64,000 nt of DNA from Macrosoma leucophasiata (taxonomy: Eukaryota; Arthropoda; Insecta; Lepidoptera; Hedylidae): contig JAWQUS010000022.1 in the NCBI GenBank assembly GCA_036365455.1, positions 5,456,001 to 5,520,000 of the forward strand, written 5' to 3'. Positions 31,636 to 42,889 of this stretch are shown one piece after another. Below the pieces are notes generated by a model that searched no databases, was not told where the DNA came from, and saw only the letters and a program-made list of their open reading frames with translations. The stretch's first letter is position 1, and every line of letters starts with the position of its first letter. Position numbers and translations under genes: made by a program.

Positions 31636-31739
31636 ATATAATAGATTTAGATAAAACAATAGATTTTTCTTTTTCTTCTGTTATGGAGTTGAAAGATTTG
31701 ATGATTTATCGGTTAAATTTTATTTATACAACTGTATAC

Positions 31740-32003
31740 CTATATATATATATATAAAAATCAATTGCTGTTCGTTAGTCTCGCTAAAACTCGAGAACGG
31801 CTGGATCGATTTAGCTAATTTTGGTTTAAAATGATTTTTGGAAGTCCAGGGAAGGTTTAAAAGGTAAGAAAACATCAATGAATTGAAGGGCAATAGTTAA
31901 AACCACAATTTCATTTTCCCATACAAATAGTCCGCATCTATCAAACCTTTGACACATTATTTCATTCTGAGGCACTACACAGTTTGCCGGCTCAGCTAGT
32001 AAT
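31740..32003 (+). mobile_element. Helitron-like copy
   Basis: tatatatatataaaaatcaattgc to ttgccggctcagCTAGt. The next copy follows almost at once. Confidence 0.65.
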
Positions 32004-32263
32004 ATATAAAATCAATTGCTGTTCGTTAGTCTCGCTAAAACTCGAGAACGGCTGGACCGATTTAGCTAATTTTGGTTTTAAATATTTTTTGGAATTCCAG
32101 GGAAGGTTTAAAAGGTAAGAAAATATGAATAAATTGAAGGGCAATAGTAAAAACCACAATTTTATTTTCATAAACAAATAGTATGTATCTATCAAACCTT
32201 TGACACATTATTTCATGATCTATGTTCTGAGGCAATACGAAGTTTGCCGGGTCAGCTAGTTGG
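32004..32263 (+). mobile_element. Helitron-like copy, tandem neighbour
   Basis: atatataaaatcaattgctg to ttgccgggtcagCTAGt; about 90% identical to 31740-32003. Another relative, inverted, is at 54590-54845. Confidence 0.65.
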
Positions 32264-32305
32264 TTATTATTAATACCTATTTAGTAAGGCATTCACTATA
32301 GCTAC

Positions 32306-32676
32306 GAAGCGCGCATGATCCGGCGGCTGGTGTAGATCGTAAACGATCTACTCGGTTAAGCACTACGGGCGCGGTCGGGTAGTGTGATGGGTGACCGCTA
32401 GTGGCAAATTAAATGCGCGTTTCCGTGCTTCGGAGAGCACGTTAAGCCGTCGGTCCCGGTTGCTATCGATAGATAGCAGTCGTTAAACCTTGTCGGAGGC
32501 CTTATGGGCGGTTTGAAAACATCCGACAGCGGGTTGGCCACTAACCCCAACACCTCCACCAATCCGCATTGGAGCAGCGTGGTGGAGTAAGCTCCAGGCC
32601 ACCCCCCCCAAAAGGGGAGAGACTCGTGCCCAGCAGTGGGACGTATAATGGGTTGCCATTATTATTATTATTATAT
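32306..32676 (+). mobile_element. 5S-headed SINE, full copy 1
   Basis: The first ~110 bp resemble 5S rRNA, including gttaagcactacgggcgcggtc and gatgggtgaccgct, the internal control region of 5S genes. The body runs through aagccgtcggtcccggttgc to gagactcgtgcccagcagtggg and an (att)n tail. 9-bp target duplication tatagctac at 32297-32305 and 32677-32685. Confidence 0.85.
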
Positions 32677-33184
32677 TATAGCTACTTTGTAACTTGACAT
32701 TGCAAAAGTGTCCATGTAGACCAATTTGAAATAAATATTTGAAGTTTGAGAGACATGTTAAGGCTTCATACGGCAGGCTTCACAGATTGCGCATACTAGA
32801 CACACCTAATTAAATACTTTAATTAACCCGCAACATATTCAAACATTGTAACCTATACACAAACCACAACTTACGACGCAAATTGCAAATGGAATGCCTC
32901 AGTATTCAATTGACCTAATTAAAACTCTGTTTTCTTAGATCTAAGACCCAATTTTGAAGGGACATTTCATTTCAATTTCTTACCAATAAAGCTTAGTCCA
33001 GTAAGAACATTATAAGGTAAGGGACAAATTAAAAATTCCATTTTAAAATGATGATTGGTCGGCGGACGGAATGGATATTTTTTAATACCTTAAAAGAGGC
33101 TTAGTATATGTAAATATAAATGAAATACCTGGTTATTTGAGGTACAGCTAGATATTAAAAATAAAGACAGAAAAGTAAGACAGT

Positions 33185-33935
33185 AAAAGTCTTTTGAGTT
33201 TAGGGTTGCCGGTTAACGCCGGACGTAGTTACGCGTACAAATGCAAGGGTAGTAGTAGATGATGCAGTGTTAGAACAGGTTGATGAAATTGTATATTTTG
33301 GATGTGCTTTTAGCAAGGACGGTAGGTACACCACTGACATAGAAAGAAGAGTGCTTGCTGGGAATTGCGTGAATGGAGCGTTGGGTAAGCTGCTAGACTC
33401 TAAACATCTCAGCCATAGGGCTCGACTAGCCGTACATAATGCTGTACTTACTCCAACGCTTTTATATGGAAGCGAGAGCTGGGTATGCAGGAAAGAGCAT
33501 GAAAGTAAGTTGAACGCGGTCGAGATGAGATCTTTGCGCAAGATCTGCGGTGTATCACTTACCGATCGCGTTCGTAATGAAGATGTAAGAAAGAGACTTT
33601 GTGTGAATGATAGTATCGGTGTAAGAATGAAAAAAGGCATGCTCCGATGGTTCGGGCATATAGAAAGAATGTTGAATGAGCGAATGTCTAAACAGATATA
33701 CAATGCGAATGCGGATGGTTGCAGAGGCCCAGGAAGACCAAGATTGACCTACCATGACCAAATAGGTCGCGTTCTGTCTGATGGTGGGGTCAAAAGTCTT
33801 AGGAATCGGCGTGCATGTATGAAGAGAATGATGAAGGTAGACGAAGCACGAGAGGTTTGTCAGAACCGGGATATCTGGCGCTCTACACTCTCTGCCTACC
33901 CCGTTAGGGACCTGGCGTGTAGATACATATAGTTA
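33185..33935 (+). pseudogene. LINE-2, longest copy
   Basis: The frame 33267-33932 (221 codons) is the C-terminal part of a LINE RT polyprotein: VDEIVYFGCAFSKDGRYTTDI, RVLAGNCVNGALGKL, TPTLLYGSESWVCRK, RSLRKICGVSLTDRVRNEDVR, then GMLRWFGHIERM, GRPRLTYHDQIGRVL and WRSTLSAYPVRDLA. The catalytic palm is absent through 5' truncation. The frame extends upstream of the first ATG (about 33215 on), so the ATG is incidental. A short 3' end (agatacatatagttaag) follows. Confidence 0.85.
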
Positions 33936-34093
33936 AGCATTTTGATTCCGTGTCCGATAAAAATAAACATCATCAACATCATTTTACATTTCGCTAACTA
34001 GCAAGCGCTGAGCACAGCAGACCGCATCTCCCGCGGGTGTCCGTCAATTTTACCCAAATGACCGACCAAACTTGCTGGTCTGTCCGGTTACTA

Positions 34094-34342
34094 TAGGTCG
34101 CGCCAGGTAAAAAGAACGCTGGCGGTCAAGCTGCGCAGTAGACGATTTATCGATCTATTTGGTGGTATGAGGTGCGGCGTTTTCAATCTGCCTACCAATA
34201 CACGAAACCGCAAGCGAAAGCTAGATCAAAAATAAACCAATAGGGCTAGTACTTTCGTGCGCGAGTGTATGTAGTGTAGAAGGGATGTGTGAACACATCC
34301 CTTCTACTTTCTTCCAGCGTTCTTTTTACGTGGCGCGACCTA
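34094..34342. mobile_element. TA-flanked MITE T2, copy 2 (inverted)
   Basis: 249 bp, same termini, TA at 34092-34093 and 34343-34344; differs by a small internal change (gtgtatgtagtgtagaag). Confidence 0.85.
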
Positions 34343-34475
34343 TATCTCTAACGATATGGCGACCTTATTTGAGTTCATGACCTTCTGGACACCACAATGG
34401 TGTTTCTCATACCATCATTTCCAAATATGAGCGACGTCCGTTATACCTATAGAAGCTCACGGCACGTTGTTATGC

Positions 34476-35366
34476 CATGATGTGGCAAACAAGCATACAG
34501 TTCACATTGGTGGTAAGTTATACTGTAGTTGATAAACATCTCCTTAAAACCAGATATTTCAATATACATAGACGCGTTGCCACTCGGGAAGCCTAAGGTA
34601 CATATTAATTTACACCTGACCGGAATACGATAGTACTGAACACTAACATTTAGCGGCAAGTAGATTATTTTATTTATTTAATCATTTATTTCAGGTACAA
34701 TATAAAAATAATTAATTTCCACATAAATAATATAATTAAAAGTCAAATAATTTAAATATTAAAAAATTAAAACAAAATCAATATTCATTAATCAAATCTT
34801 ATATATAAAATTCTCGTGTCACAATGTTTGTCTTCGTACTCCTCCGCAACGGTTTTACCGATTTTAACCAAATTTTGCATGCATATTCAGTAGGTCTGAG
34901 AATCAGCTAACATCTATTTTTCATAACATTTTTGGACATTTTTTGACGTGACAACGTCTTAAATTAGGTTGCGGCTCGGAGTCACTCATGAAAAAGTGTA
35001 ACGCCCGGAAACGTAACGATGAGTCACCGAACGAGAGAGAGGCCTGCCGGACCGGCGAATGCCTTTCTACCGAGAAAAAGACGTTGTCACGTAAAATCTT
35101 CGCCCGTAAAACCGACTTTACAGGCAACCAGTTTTTGTTTTTTTTTTTTTTTTAATTTTCTAGGGCGATACGAAGTTTGCCGGGACAGCTAGTAACGTAT
35201 TAAAATTTGTACAATCAATTATTTTAACAAACTAAACGATTCCATATAAATTAAATCTCTAACAACAACACTAATAATACAGAAATATCACTAACAAATT
35301 AGGTAAGATTAGGTAATGCGGCGGGGCCTACACCCGCGAGCTCCGTCACTGGAGCTCTGCAATCAA
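34476..35366 (-). mobile_element. SINE-A copy split by ~640 bp
   Basis: Tail part 34476-34662 (to ggcaagtag) and head part about 35306-35366 (aggtaatgcggcggggcc). Between them are a minus-strand LINE tail-like AT-rich segment (34664-34798) and a Helitron-like copy. Confidence 0.6.
34799..35195 (+). mobile_element. Helitron-like copy
   Basis: atatataaaattctcgtgtc to gtttgccgggacagCTAGt. The same left end and right end recur at 42890-43079. Confidence 0.65.
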
Positions 35367-35392
35367 TGAAAATAATGCACTTTTGAAATAGT

Positions 35393-35621
35393 TGGCAATA
35401 GATGGCGCTGCTACCATAAAAGCAATGCAATAAAATGTGAAGGAAAGATTTGACAAATCGGGCAGGACTTCGGTAGCTCAATTGGAAGAGCGGCTGGACT
35501 AGATTCCCAGTAGGCCGCGAGTTCGAGTCTCGCCTGAAGTCAAATTTTTTTTCTTTCCATTTTTCTTTAAATAACATATATTTCACAAGCATGTGTTAAT
35601 GCGAAATAATATAAAAAACAA
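35393..35621 (+). mobile_element. FT3: FT copy without the left arm
   Basis: Begins in the FT centre (tggcaatagatggcgctgc), so it is 5' truncated. tRNA-like unit at about 35465-35541, T run and tail (gcgaaataatataaaa). 12-bp target duplication ttttgaaatagt at 35381-35392 and 35622-35633. Confidence 0.85.
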
Positions 35622-35729
35622 TTTTGAAATAGTGTTTTAAAACGTTTACCACTACGAAATCCCTCTCCACTCTATCAATAAAATGTGTTTTTTTTTTGTT
35701 TATGAGTATTTTTTCTGTTTATTAATATC

Positions 35730-35951
35730 TGACTCAGTAGCCTAGTGGTAGCAGGCCACTACTACTACGCTGGGGCCCTGGGTTCGATTCCCGGGTAGAG
35801 GACTGTCAGAGACAATGGTGTAACGTCCTTTATCTCTGGTTCTATTGGGATTTCTCCATTTTCTGGAAATTTCCCTGTAAAAAAAAATTCCTTGTAACGT
35901 CAACAAGCTCGCCATCTGTTACATGTCCCAAAAACGTAACCAGCAAATCGT
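35730..35951 (+). mobile_element. SINE-B copy
   Basis: gactcagtagcctagtggtag head, B-box side gggttcgattcccggg, body to ccaaaaacgtaaccag, with an A-run inserted mid-body. Confidence 0.8.
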
Positions 35952-36263
35952 TTAACTTTACGCCTGTAATCCCCGAAGGGGAAGGCAGAGGTAAATGCAT
36001 GCATTCAAGCATACACGCAAACACCCACGATTCGCCGGTTACGTTATTGGCCCATGTAACAGGTGGCGAGCCTGTTGACATCTCCGGGCACATTACCAAA
36101 CTTCGACGTACTGGGAAATTTCCAGAAAATGGAAAAATCCCAATTGAACCAGAGATAAAGGACTTTACACCATTATCTCAGATAACCCCCTACCCGGGAA
36201 TCGAACCCAAGGCCTCAGCGTAGTAGTAGTGGTCTGATACCACTAGGCTACCGAAGCAGTTAA
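35952..36263 (-). mobile_element. SINE-B copy, inverted neighbour
   Basis: Complete from tttacgcctgtaatccccg to aggctaccgaagcagtta. With the previous copy it forms a tail-to-tail inverted pair. Confidence 0.85.
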
Positions 36264-36329
36264 GTTACGAATTAATATCAATTAATAAAATATACGCACC
36301 CAGGGCATAAAAAGTCTAACATTGTATTA

Positions 36330-36566
36330 TAGGTCGCGCCACGTAAAAAGAACGCTGGAAGAAAGTAAAAGGGATGTGTTCGCGCATCGGTACACTCGCG
36401 CACGAAAGTACTAGCCCTATTGGTTTATTTTTGATCTAGCTTTCGCTTGCGGTTTCGTATATTGGTAGGCAGATTGAAAACGCCGCACCTCATACTACCA
36501 AATAGATCGATAAATCGTCTACTGCGCAGCTTGACCGCCAGCGTTCTTTTTACCTGGCGCGACCTA
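36330..36566. mobile_element. TA-flanked MITE T2, copy 3
   Basis: 237 bp, TA at 36328-36329 and 36567-36568; near-identical to copy 1. Confidence 0.85.
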
Positions 36567-36869
36567 TACAATTTCCAAAGCATATTTCCTTAATTCCACA
36601 CGCTCTCTTCAGGAATATAAATCAGTTGAAGCATCATTAAAGATCCCTTGAGAGATGGGAGTGGCCGTTTCTAATTTTGAAATCCTCGAACCTTAAGACT
36701 TTGCGGGATAAATTCATAGCAGTATTTTTTTTCTTTTGAAATGTGAATCAAGCAAGGTTATATGTACAAGTAAAAAGCATCATTATACAACACACATTTG
36801 ATTGTATTTTTTGTAGTAATACACGCGAGTGCAATATATTATTAAAATGTTTATAAAAAATTGTAAAGT

Positions 36870-37020
36870 ATTAATACGTAATAATACTACGTATAGAATT
36901 GACACTTCGACGTCCCGCCCGATTTCCCCGACTTACCCAACATCCTCCCCTCTTATGGGCGACGTTTGGTATTCTCTGCGAGCTACGCACACAGGTGTAC
37001 GTGTTACACGAAGTGTAGAA
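36870..37020. repeat. Dispersed repeat, copy 2
   Basis: acgtataga, gacacttcgacgtcccgcc, cctcccctcttatgggcgacg. Copy 3 is at 37318-37460. Confidence 0.6.
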
Positions 37021-37029
37021 AGAAGTAAA

Positions 37030-37316
37030 GGACCATACATTACCATCTAACCGGAACACGATAGTGCTGAACACTACTATTTGGCGGCAGACAAATTAGG
37101 TAATGCATTAGTGCCTACGTCTCCATTGTAGGGGCCTACACTCTACCACCAGTTTAAAATATAGGCCTAAGATGTTATGCCTCAGTGCCGGAAATAACAG
37201 GGCCGTACATTACCACCTGACCGGAACACGATAGTGCTGAACACTACCATTTGGCGGCAGATAGGTTAGGTAATGCATTAGTGCCTACGTCTCCAGTGTG
37301 ACCTACACTTTACCAG
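37030..37316 (-). mobile_element. Two SINE-A head fragments in tandem
   Basis: 37030-37153 and 37162-37316 share taggtaatgcattagtgcctacgtctcc, a variant not seen in other copies, so they likely arose by local duplication together with the flanking dispersed repeat. Confidence 0.65.
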
Positions 37317-37494
37317 AGAATATGTAATAATACTGCGTATAGAATGGACACTTCGACGTCCCGCCAGATTTCCCCGCATCACAAAACCTACTCCCCTCTT
37401 ATGGGCGACGGTTGGTATTTTGTACGTGCTACGCACACAGGCGCGCGTGTAATTACACGTCACTGATTGTTGTCTGTGTAATAGAGACCAAATT

Positions 37495-38125
37495 AAGCGT
37501 TTGTATGGAATTTTGGCGGAGTGTCCGCGTTGTGCCGAAGGGGAGTAGCCATAGTGCCATCTTTACCGATGCAAAACAGTCTGTAATTTTTTGCGGAGGG
37601 AACTACGTTACTGATACACACGTACACTACAAAAATCGTCTATTACTACGAAACTCACTGGTGGTAGAGCTCCAGTGACGGAGCTCGCGGGCGTAGGCAC
37701 CACCGCATTACCTTGCCACACCATATACTTGCCGCTAAATGGTAGTGTTCAGCACTATCGTGTTCCGGTCAGGTGGTAATGTACGGCCCTGTAATTTCAG
37801 GCACAGAGGCCATAACACCTTAGGCCTCAGGAGTGGCAGCGCATCTGCATTTTGACCTCTGGTCATTGTGTAGGTGTCTATACGCTGCAGTCATCACTTA
37901 AAATCAATGTGAACTGCATGCTTGTTTACCAATTTTATTATATAAAAAAAAAAAAAAAAAAAAACTCACACCATGTCTTTAACAAAATACATTAACAATT
38001 TCACGCACACATTTAAACATCTGGGCGACAGGCGTATGAACACTTGTACTAGTTGTACTTTTACTTTGAAAGAGGGGAAAGCCTGCATATGGCTACTCCC
38101 CTCTGGTCCACCGTGGCCGTAACAT
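37495..38125. mobile_element. Relative of the 28.5-kb MITE, interrupted by SINE-A
   Basis: gatgcaaaacagtctgtaatt, ttgcggaggg and aatcgtctattactacgaaa on the left and caatttcacgcacacatttaaa, catctgggcgacagg on the right match 28527-28860 in inverted orientation. Confidence 0.55.
37657..37964 (+). mobile_element. SINE-A copy, full length, nested
   Basis: actggtggtagagctccagtg to a pure A run of about 20 (37944-37964). Confidence 0.9.
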
Positions 38126-38334
38126 ACAAATATACTTCTTGAACTAAACCTAAGTTGATATCATCAAAATAAAAGAACACTTCAACCTCAAATAGAGTTT
38201 ATGAGTGTCATAATAATACAGATTTTTATATTGGCGGTCCGATAAAATCCAGCCATTGTTAATATCACATTTTATGGACTCGCAAATTTGTACATGACGG
38301 CAATTCCTTAGAAAAGGTTCAGTTATCAACAACA

Positions 38335-38386
38335 AAAACCGGACAAGTGCATGTCGGGACACGCAAACTGTGGGGTACCGTCGTAA
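38335..38386 (+). repeat. Family E 5' fragment
   Basis: aaaaccggacaagtgcatgtc to ggggtaccgtcgta. Confidence 0.5.
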
Positions 38387-38526
38387 ATTAAAAAATAGAA
38401 TAGAATTAATTAGTGCAGACTGGAGACACAATAGACAAATAATAGAAATGAAACACATTGAATTAACATATATAAAGAAAGAAAAAGACAGAACGTGCAA
38501 TAAACAGGTACAAGTTTTAAGCATTA

Positions 38527-39205
38527 CTTAACGCCTGTAAACCTCGAAGGAGTAGGCAGAGATAAATGCATGTATTCAATCATACTTGCTAACACCCACG
38601 ATACGCCGGTTACGTTTTAGGCCCATGTAACAAACAGGTGGCGAGCCTATTGACATCTCCGGGCACGTTACCAAGCTTCGAAGTATTGGGACACTCAAGA
38701 AAATGGAAAAATCCTAATAGAACCAGAGATAAAGGATTTTACACCTTGATCCCTAATACAGCGCGCATGGCCCCGCGGCTGGTGTAGATCGTAAGCGATC
38801 TACTCGGTTTAGCCAATGTGTTATGGGTGACCGCTAGTGGCAAATTAAAAATGCACGTTTCCGTGCTTCGAAGGGCACGTTAAGCCGTCGGTCCCGGTAA
38901 CTATCGATAGATAGCAGTCGTTTAACCTTGTCGGAGGCCTTCTGGTCGGTTTGAAAACATCCGACAGCGGGTTGGCCACTAACCCGTATCTCCACCAATC
39001 CGCATTGAAGCAGTGTGGTGGAGCAAGCTCCAGGCCTCCCCTCAAAAAGGGGAGAGACTCGTGCCCAGCAGTGGGAAGTATAATGGGTTGCCATTATTAT
39101 TTATTATCTCTAATATCCCCCGACCCGGGAATCGAACCGTCTTGAATCGAATCCAGCGCAGTAGTAGTGATCTGCTACCACTAGGCTACTGAGGCAGTTA
39201 TAGGT
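38527..39205 (-). mobile_element. SINE-B copy split by a 5S-headed SINE
   Basis: 38527-38758 (body) and 39106-39205 (tRNA head: gacccgggaatcgaacc, ctaccactaggctactgagg) flank the 5S-headed SINE. Confidence 0.85.
38759..39105 (+). mobile_element. 5S-headed SINE, copy 2, nested
   Basis: gatctactcggttt, gggtgaccgctagtgg, gtgcccagcagtggga, (att)n tail. Target duplication atc(c/t)ctaata at 38749-38758 and 39106-39115. The 5S part has a deletion in the cgggcgcggtc segment. Confidence 0.8.
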
Positions 39206-39549
39206 TCGAATTCAACATTTTATCAGCCTGAAACCTGACGCTGATCTTCGACTCGAACCCATTTACTCATTTATTAAACTCAACAAAAACAGAAGTTAGA
39301 TTCTATGCAGTTTTCATGAAAACTTCTGTCAGTTACATTCGATAACATTCTATTCCTGAAACAGATAAGATAGTCGATATTTTCATTAAGTAAGTGCATG
39401 ACCACGTTTTTATGGGTCTGATAATACGATAACGTACATCAGTACCTATCGTTGTGTTGTAATACTACAGTATTCCTGTATTGTTTATAGGACTTTCTAG
39501 TCGTTGCATTGTAGCTGCTTTGATGTAATCAGTAAAAAAACAGCCCTGT

Positions 39550-39720
39550 GTTTTTTTTGTTATGGGAGTGGCAAACAAGCATGCAGTTCATATTGATGTT
39601 AAGTGATGACTGCAGCCTATAGACACCTACACAAGACACACAAAGACCAAGGTCAAAATGCAGATGGGTTACCACTACTGAGGCCTAAGGTGTTATGCCT
39701 CTGTGCCGAAAATTACAAGG
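39550..39720 (-). mobile_element. SINE-A copy, head missing
   Basis: Poly(T), gcaaacaagcatgcagttc to gccgaaaattacaagg. Confidence 0.75.
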
Positions 39721-39805
39721 TGTGTGTCGGACCGCGCACAATGTTGGATTACAAAGCACCTTATTTAAAATTGAATACGCTTACACACACAGTTTCACAC
39801 TACTA

Positions 39806-41263
39806 GATGAATGTGAGTCCCACAAGGAAGTGTGCTAGGGTGCGTTCAGTTTTTGATCTATATAAATGACCTACCTAAACACTTGAAAAATGAAAACACT
39901 CTACCAGTCATGTTGGCAGATGACCTATCTATACTTATAAAATTAGAAAATTACAATGATATTAATTCCGAATTTCAAGAAATCTTACAAACAGTGACCG
40001 ATTGGCTTCAGGATCACAATCTTGAAATAAATAATAGCGAAACGAAAATAATACAATTTAAATCTTATAAAACCTCTTCTCTTTCTTTAAACATCAATTT
40101 TCAAAACATACCTTTAGAAACTGTAGACACAGCGAATTTACTAGGAATACATATCGATTCAAATATAAACTGGAAATCACACATACAGTACATAAAGTCT
40201 AAACTATCCAAATTTATATACGCGCTTTTTCAATTAAAATGTAGCACTAACATAAGTACTGCTATGTCCGCATATTACGCGTATTCACGACTGACATACG
40301 GTGTGATGTTATGGGGAAATAGTGTCAATATTCATTAATTATTTGTATTACAAAAGAAATGCGTTAGAATCATAACTCAAATCGATAATCGAACTAGCTG
40401 TAAACCTTATTTTCAAAAATATCAACTTTTAACACTCCCGTCGATTTACATTTAAAAAACCTGCAAATTTGCCTTTAAAAATATAAAAGATTTTACAAAA
40501 GTAGAAGAGATACATAATATCAATACGCGTGGAAAAGGTAGATTATATTTGCCTGCCTCTAGAATAAAAATGCTTAGTAAAAGTCCGCATCACATGGCAA
40601 TAAAAATATTTAATAAACTACCAGTAGAAATTACACAGGAAACGAAATTGCTTACTTTTCAGAAACGATCGAAGAATTGTAATTTGTAATTGTGAAAGTA
40701 TTCTTCAACGGAATAAAAACACTTCGATATTAATCGAAGTGTTTTTATTCCGTTGAAGAATACTTTAAAGAACCTGTAGCCAAAAGTTAATTTAAAAATT
40801 TTTATAACTATGTGTACCACAAAAATGAATAATAAGATAACATAAAATAAATATTTTTACATTTAAAGTCTAATATATATATATAGTAGTTAATAACCTA
40901 AGAAATAAAAATTAATAATAAAAATTGTAAATGATTAGACAACTTTTTAAATGCTCAGAGTGAATAAATAAACAAATTAAATTACATCGATTAATTTGTT
41001 TTTCAATATGATGGTCGGCGCGCACACTGTGTATGTTTATAATATATGTATAAGACAATTATGAGGAGCTAACGTTAATTTTACTCTTTAAAATAAATAA
41101 TTAAAAAATAAAATTAAAATGTTTGATGAATGTTATATAATAATAATAATTAATATAAGAATAAAAATTTGCAGCACCTGGAAAAGATAACTAAGTACTG
41201 TAAAAAAATAATTTAAGATCTTTGTATAAACTTAGTTGGCAAATAAAGAATTGAATTGAATTG
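39806..41263 (+). pseudogene. LINE-5: decayed LINE, RT palm to 3' tail
   Basis: The open part 39817-40338 starts at VPQGSVLG, continues FLIYINDLP and LADDLSILI (the catalytic xADD with L in place of the usual Y or F), then SETKIIQFKS, LLGIHIDSNINWKSHIQYI and YSRLTYGVMLWGNS. From 40341 to 40690 the frame is broken but recognisable: LQKKCVRIIT, SCKPYFQKYQLLTLPSIYI, SKSPHHMAIKIFNKLP. A 3' UTR ends in aaataaagaattgaattgaattg, a pentanucleotide tail. No RNase H. CR1/Jockey-like by pattern. Confidence 0.8.
40695..40766. repeat. Perfect 34-bp hairpin, 4-nt loop
   Basis: Arms 40695-40728 and 40733-40766 are exact reverse complements; loop atta. It lies just after the LINE-5 coding remnant. Confidence 0.95.
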
Positions 41264-41349
41264 AACACACACAACACAAACACATACACCTAAACTCGAA
41301 TCAAATATTATACGCATTATTAGTTCAATTTTTAAAAGATTTTTCGGTT

Positions 41350-41585
41350 ATTTATTATTTAAATTACTATTTTAGACGGCTAGTGGACCATTCGGTAACC
41401 ACTAGCAGGTCTTGCGTTGATTTTGCAATACCAACTCGCTGTTCCCAAGACGACCGCGTGCGATCCGCAAGTGATTCACAAGTCGTCGCAGCGTTCAGCC
41501 GTGGACCACCCGTCGACAACGAGTTGGCGCCGTAAAACGAGGCGGTGCTGGTCGGGTGCCGGGTGGCTGTAGTGACCTATGACCC
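41350..41585. repeat. GC-rich repeat, copy 1
   Basis: cggctagtggaccattcgg to ggtggctgtagtgacctatgacc. It ends like 52895-53065 (gtagctctagtgaactatgaccct). Function unknown. Confidence 0.4.
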
Positions 41586-41589
41586 TTAC

Positions 41590-41733
41590 CCCCTTATTCA
41601 TAAACGTACATTAGATACGTTTAAGTTATAATATGCTTTGTCTTTATCAGTCGCATTGTCAATTGCGTAGGATAGAAAAAGACAAAAGAGAGATTAGCAA
41701 CACTTTAGCTTAAATGCATTAATGAATAAGGGG
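41590..41733. mobile_element. 144-bp MITE with CCCCTTATTCATAAACG termini, copy 2
   Basis: Same termini and length as 8419-8562. Confidence 0.7.
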
Positions 41734-41739
41734 TTAATC

Positions 41740-42535
41740 TTTAACGTGGGAGTTTTGTCAATATAAATAACTTCTATCTATTTCTTGCAGTAAAATGCCC
41801 TTGTATTAAAATAAATCACCTTTGCGAATTGCGTACAAAACTTATTTGTAGAGAATACAAAGGAATATTTTCAATAAAATAATATTCCACAAAGTATCCC
41901 TCAGTTGAGACGTGCACTGACATAAATATATGCAGCAAAGGCGCGATTTTAAAATACATCTTGCATCCGTCTAAAATATTACAGTGTTACGTAAACCCAG
42001 TGTTGTGATTGGCTTGTATCGTTTTATCGATAGTTTTTATTCAGCATTTACCCATGGTCCCGTTAGGTTGACCCATTACCGGGTCAACGGGTAATTTTAA
42101 TTACCCGTGGACCCGGTACCCGGACCCATTCCATGGCATTAGGGATTTTTCTCTGAACTTCTGACTATATCGATAAAAAGTTAAAACCATCAGTTGAATA
42201 CAAAGAAGTTATATTTAATTTATGTCTATTTCTTGTAGCCTTCGCTAGTGACTTTCGTAATAATATTGACAGACTTACATAATAACTAAAATATAAACTT
42301 TCATCCGCTGTTTTAAATCCTTTATTGATTAATTTTTGAAACATAGTAGCCTATTTTTACTCTATATTTATTGAAAGGAACTTTTAACAATTTGTTTCGC
42401 CAGGTCGGTCGCACCCTTACCTTATAAAACATACAGCAAAATATAGTCTCTATTAATCTTGACAAAGCAGTCTTACCAAGGGTCTTGATCGAGCCCTATT
42501 CGAAATTTAATTCAAAATGAACATATACACGATTT
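41740..42535. other. Unassigned DNA
   Basis: No gene seen. At about 42085-42125 there is a small palindromic patch (cgggtaattttaattacccg) surrounded by repeats of the word acccg/cgggt. Confidence 0.3.
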
Positions 42536-42540
42536 TTTTT

Positions 42541-42824
42541 TATTAGTGATAGAGCTCCAGTGAAGGAGCTCGCGCATAGTCACCACCGCATTACCTAATA
42601 TACTTGCCGCTCAATAGCAGTGTTCAGCACTATCGTGTTCCGGTCAGGTGGTAATGTAGGGCCCTGTAATTTTCGACACAGAGGCATATCACCTTAAGCC
42701 TCACGAGTGGTAACGCATCTGTATTTTGACCTTGATCTTTGTGTGGGTGTTTATAGGCTGCAGTTATCACTTACCATCATTGGAACTGCATGCTTGTTTG
42801 CCACTTCCATTACATAAAAAAAAA
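42541..42824 (+). mobile_element. SINE-A copy, full length
   Basis: tattagtgatagagctccag to tccattacataaaaaaaaa. Confidence 0.85.
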
Positions 42825-42889
42825 GGATTGTAGTAGCCGGGCTGGGGAGGAGGATATGCTATAATCGTCACGCAAATCATACTATCTAA

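Larger units (their letters stand above)
39768..41320 (-). mobile_element. SINE-C copy split by LINE-5
   Basis: gaatacgcttacacacacag (39770-39800) and cacacacaacacaaacacat (41264-41320) read as two halves of one minus-strand SINE-C. Confidence 0.5.

Noticed and set aside
33555..33761. Antisense frames across LINE-2
   Set aside because: Mirror frames of the RT C-terminus repeated in every copy; no independent support.
38150..38524. 124-codon minus-strand frame with hydrophobic stretches
   Set aside because: AT-rich translation in phenylalanine, isoleucine and leucine codons, crossing a family E fragment; no start context or homology visible.
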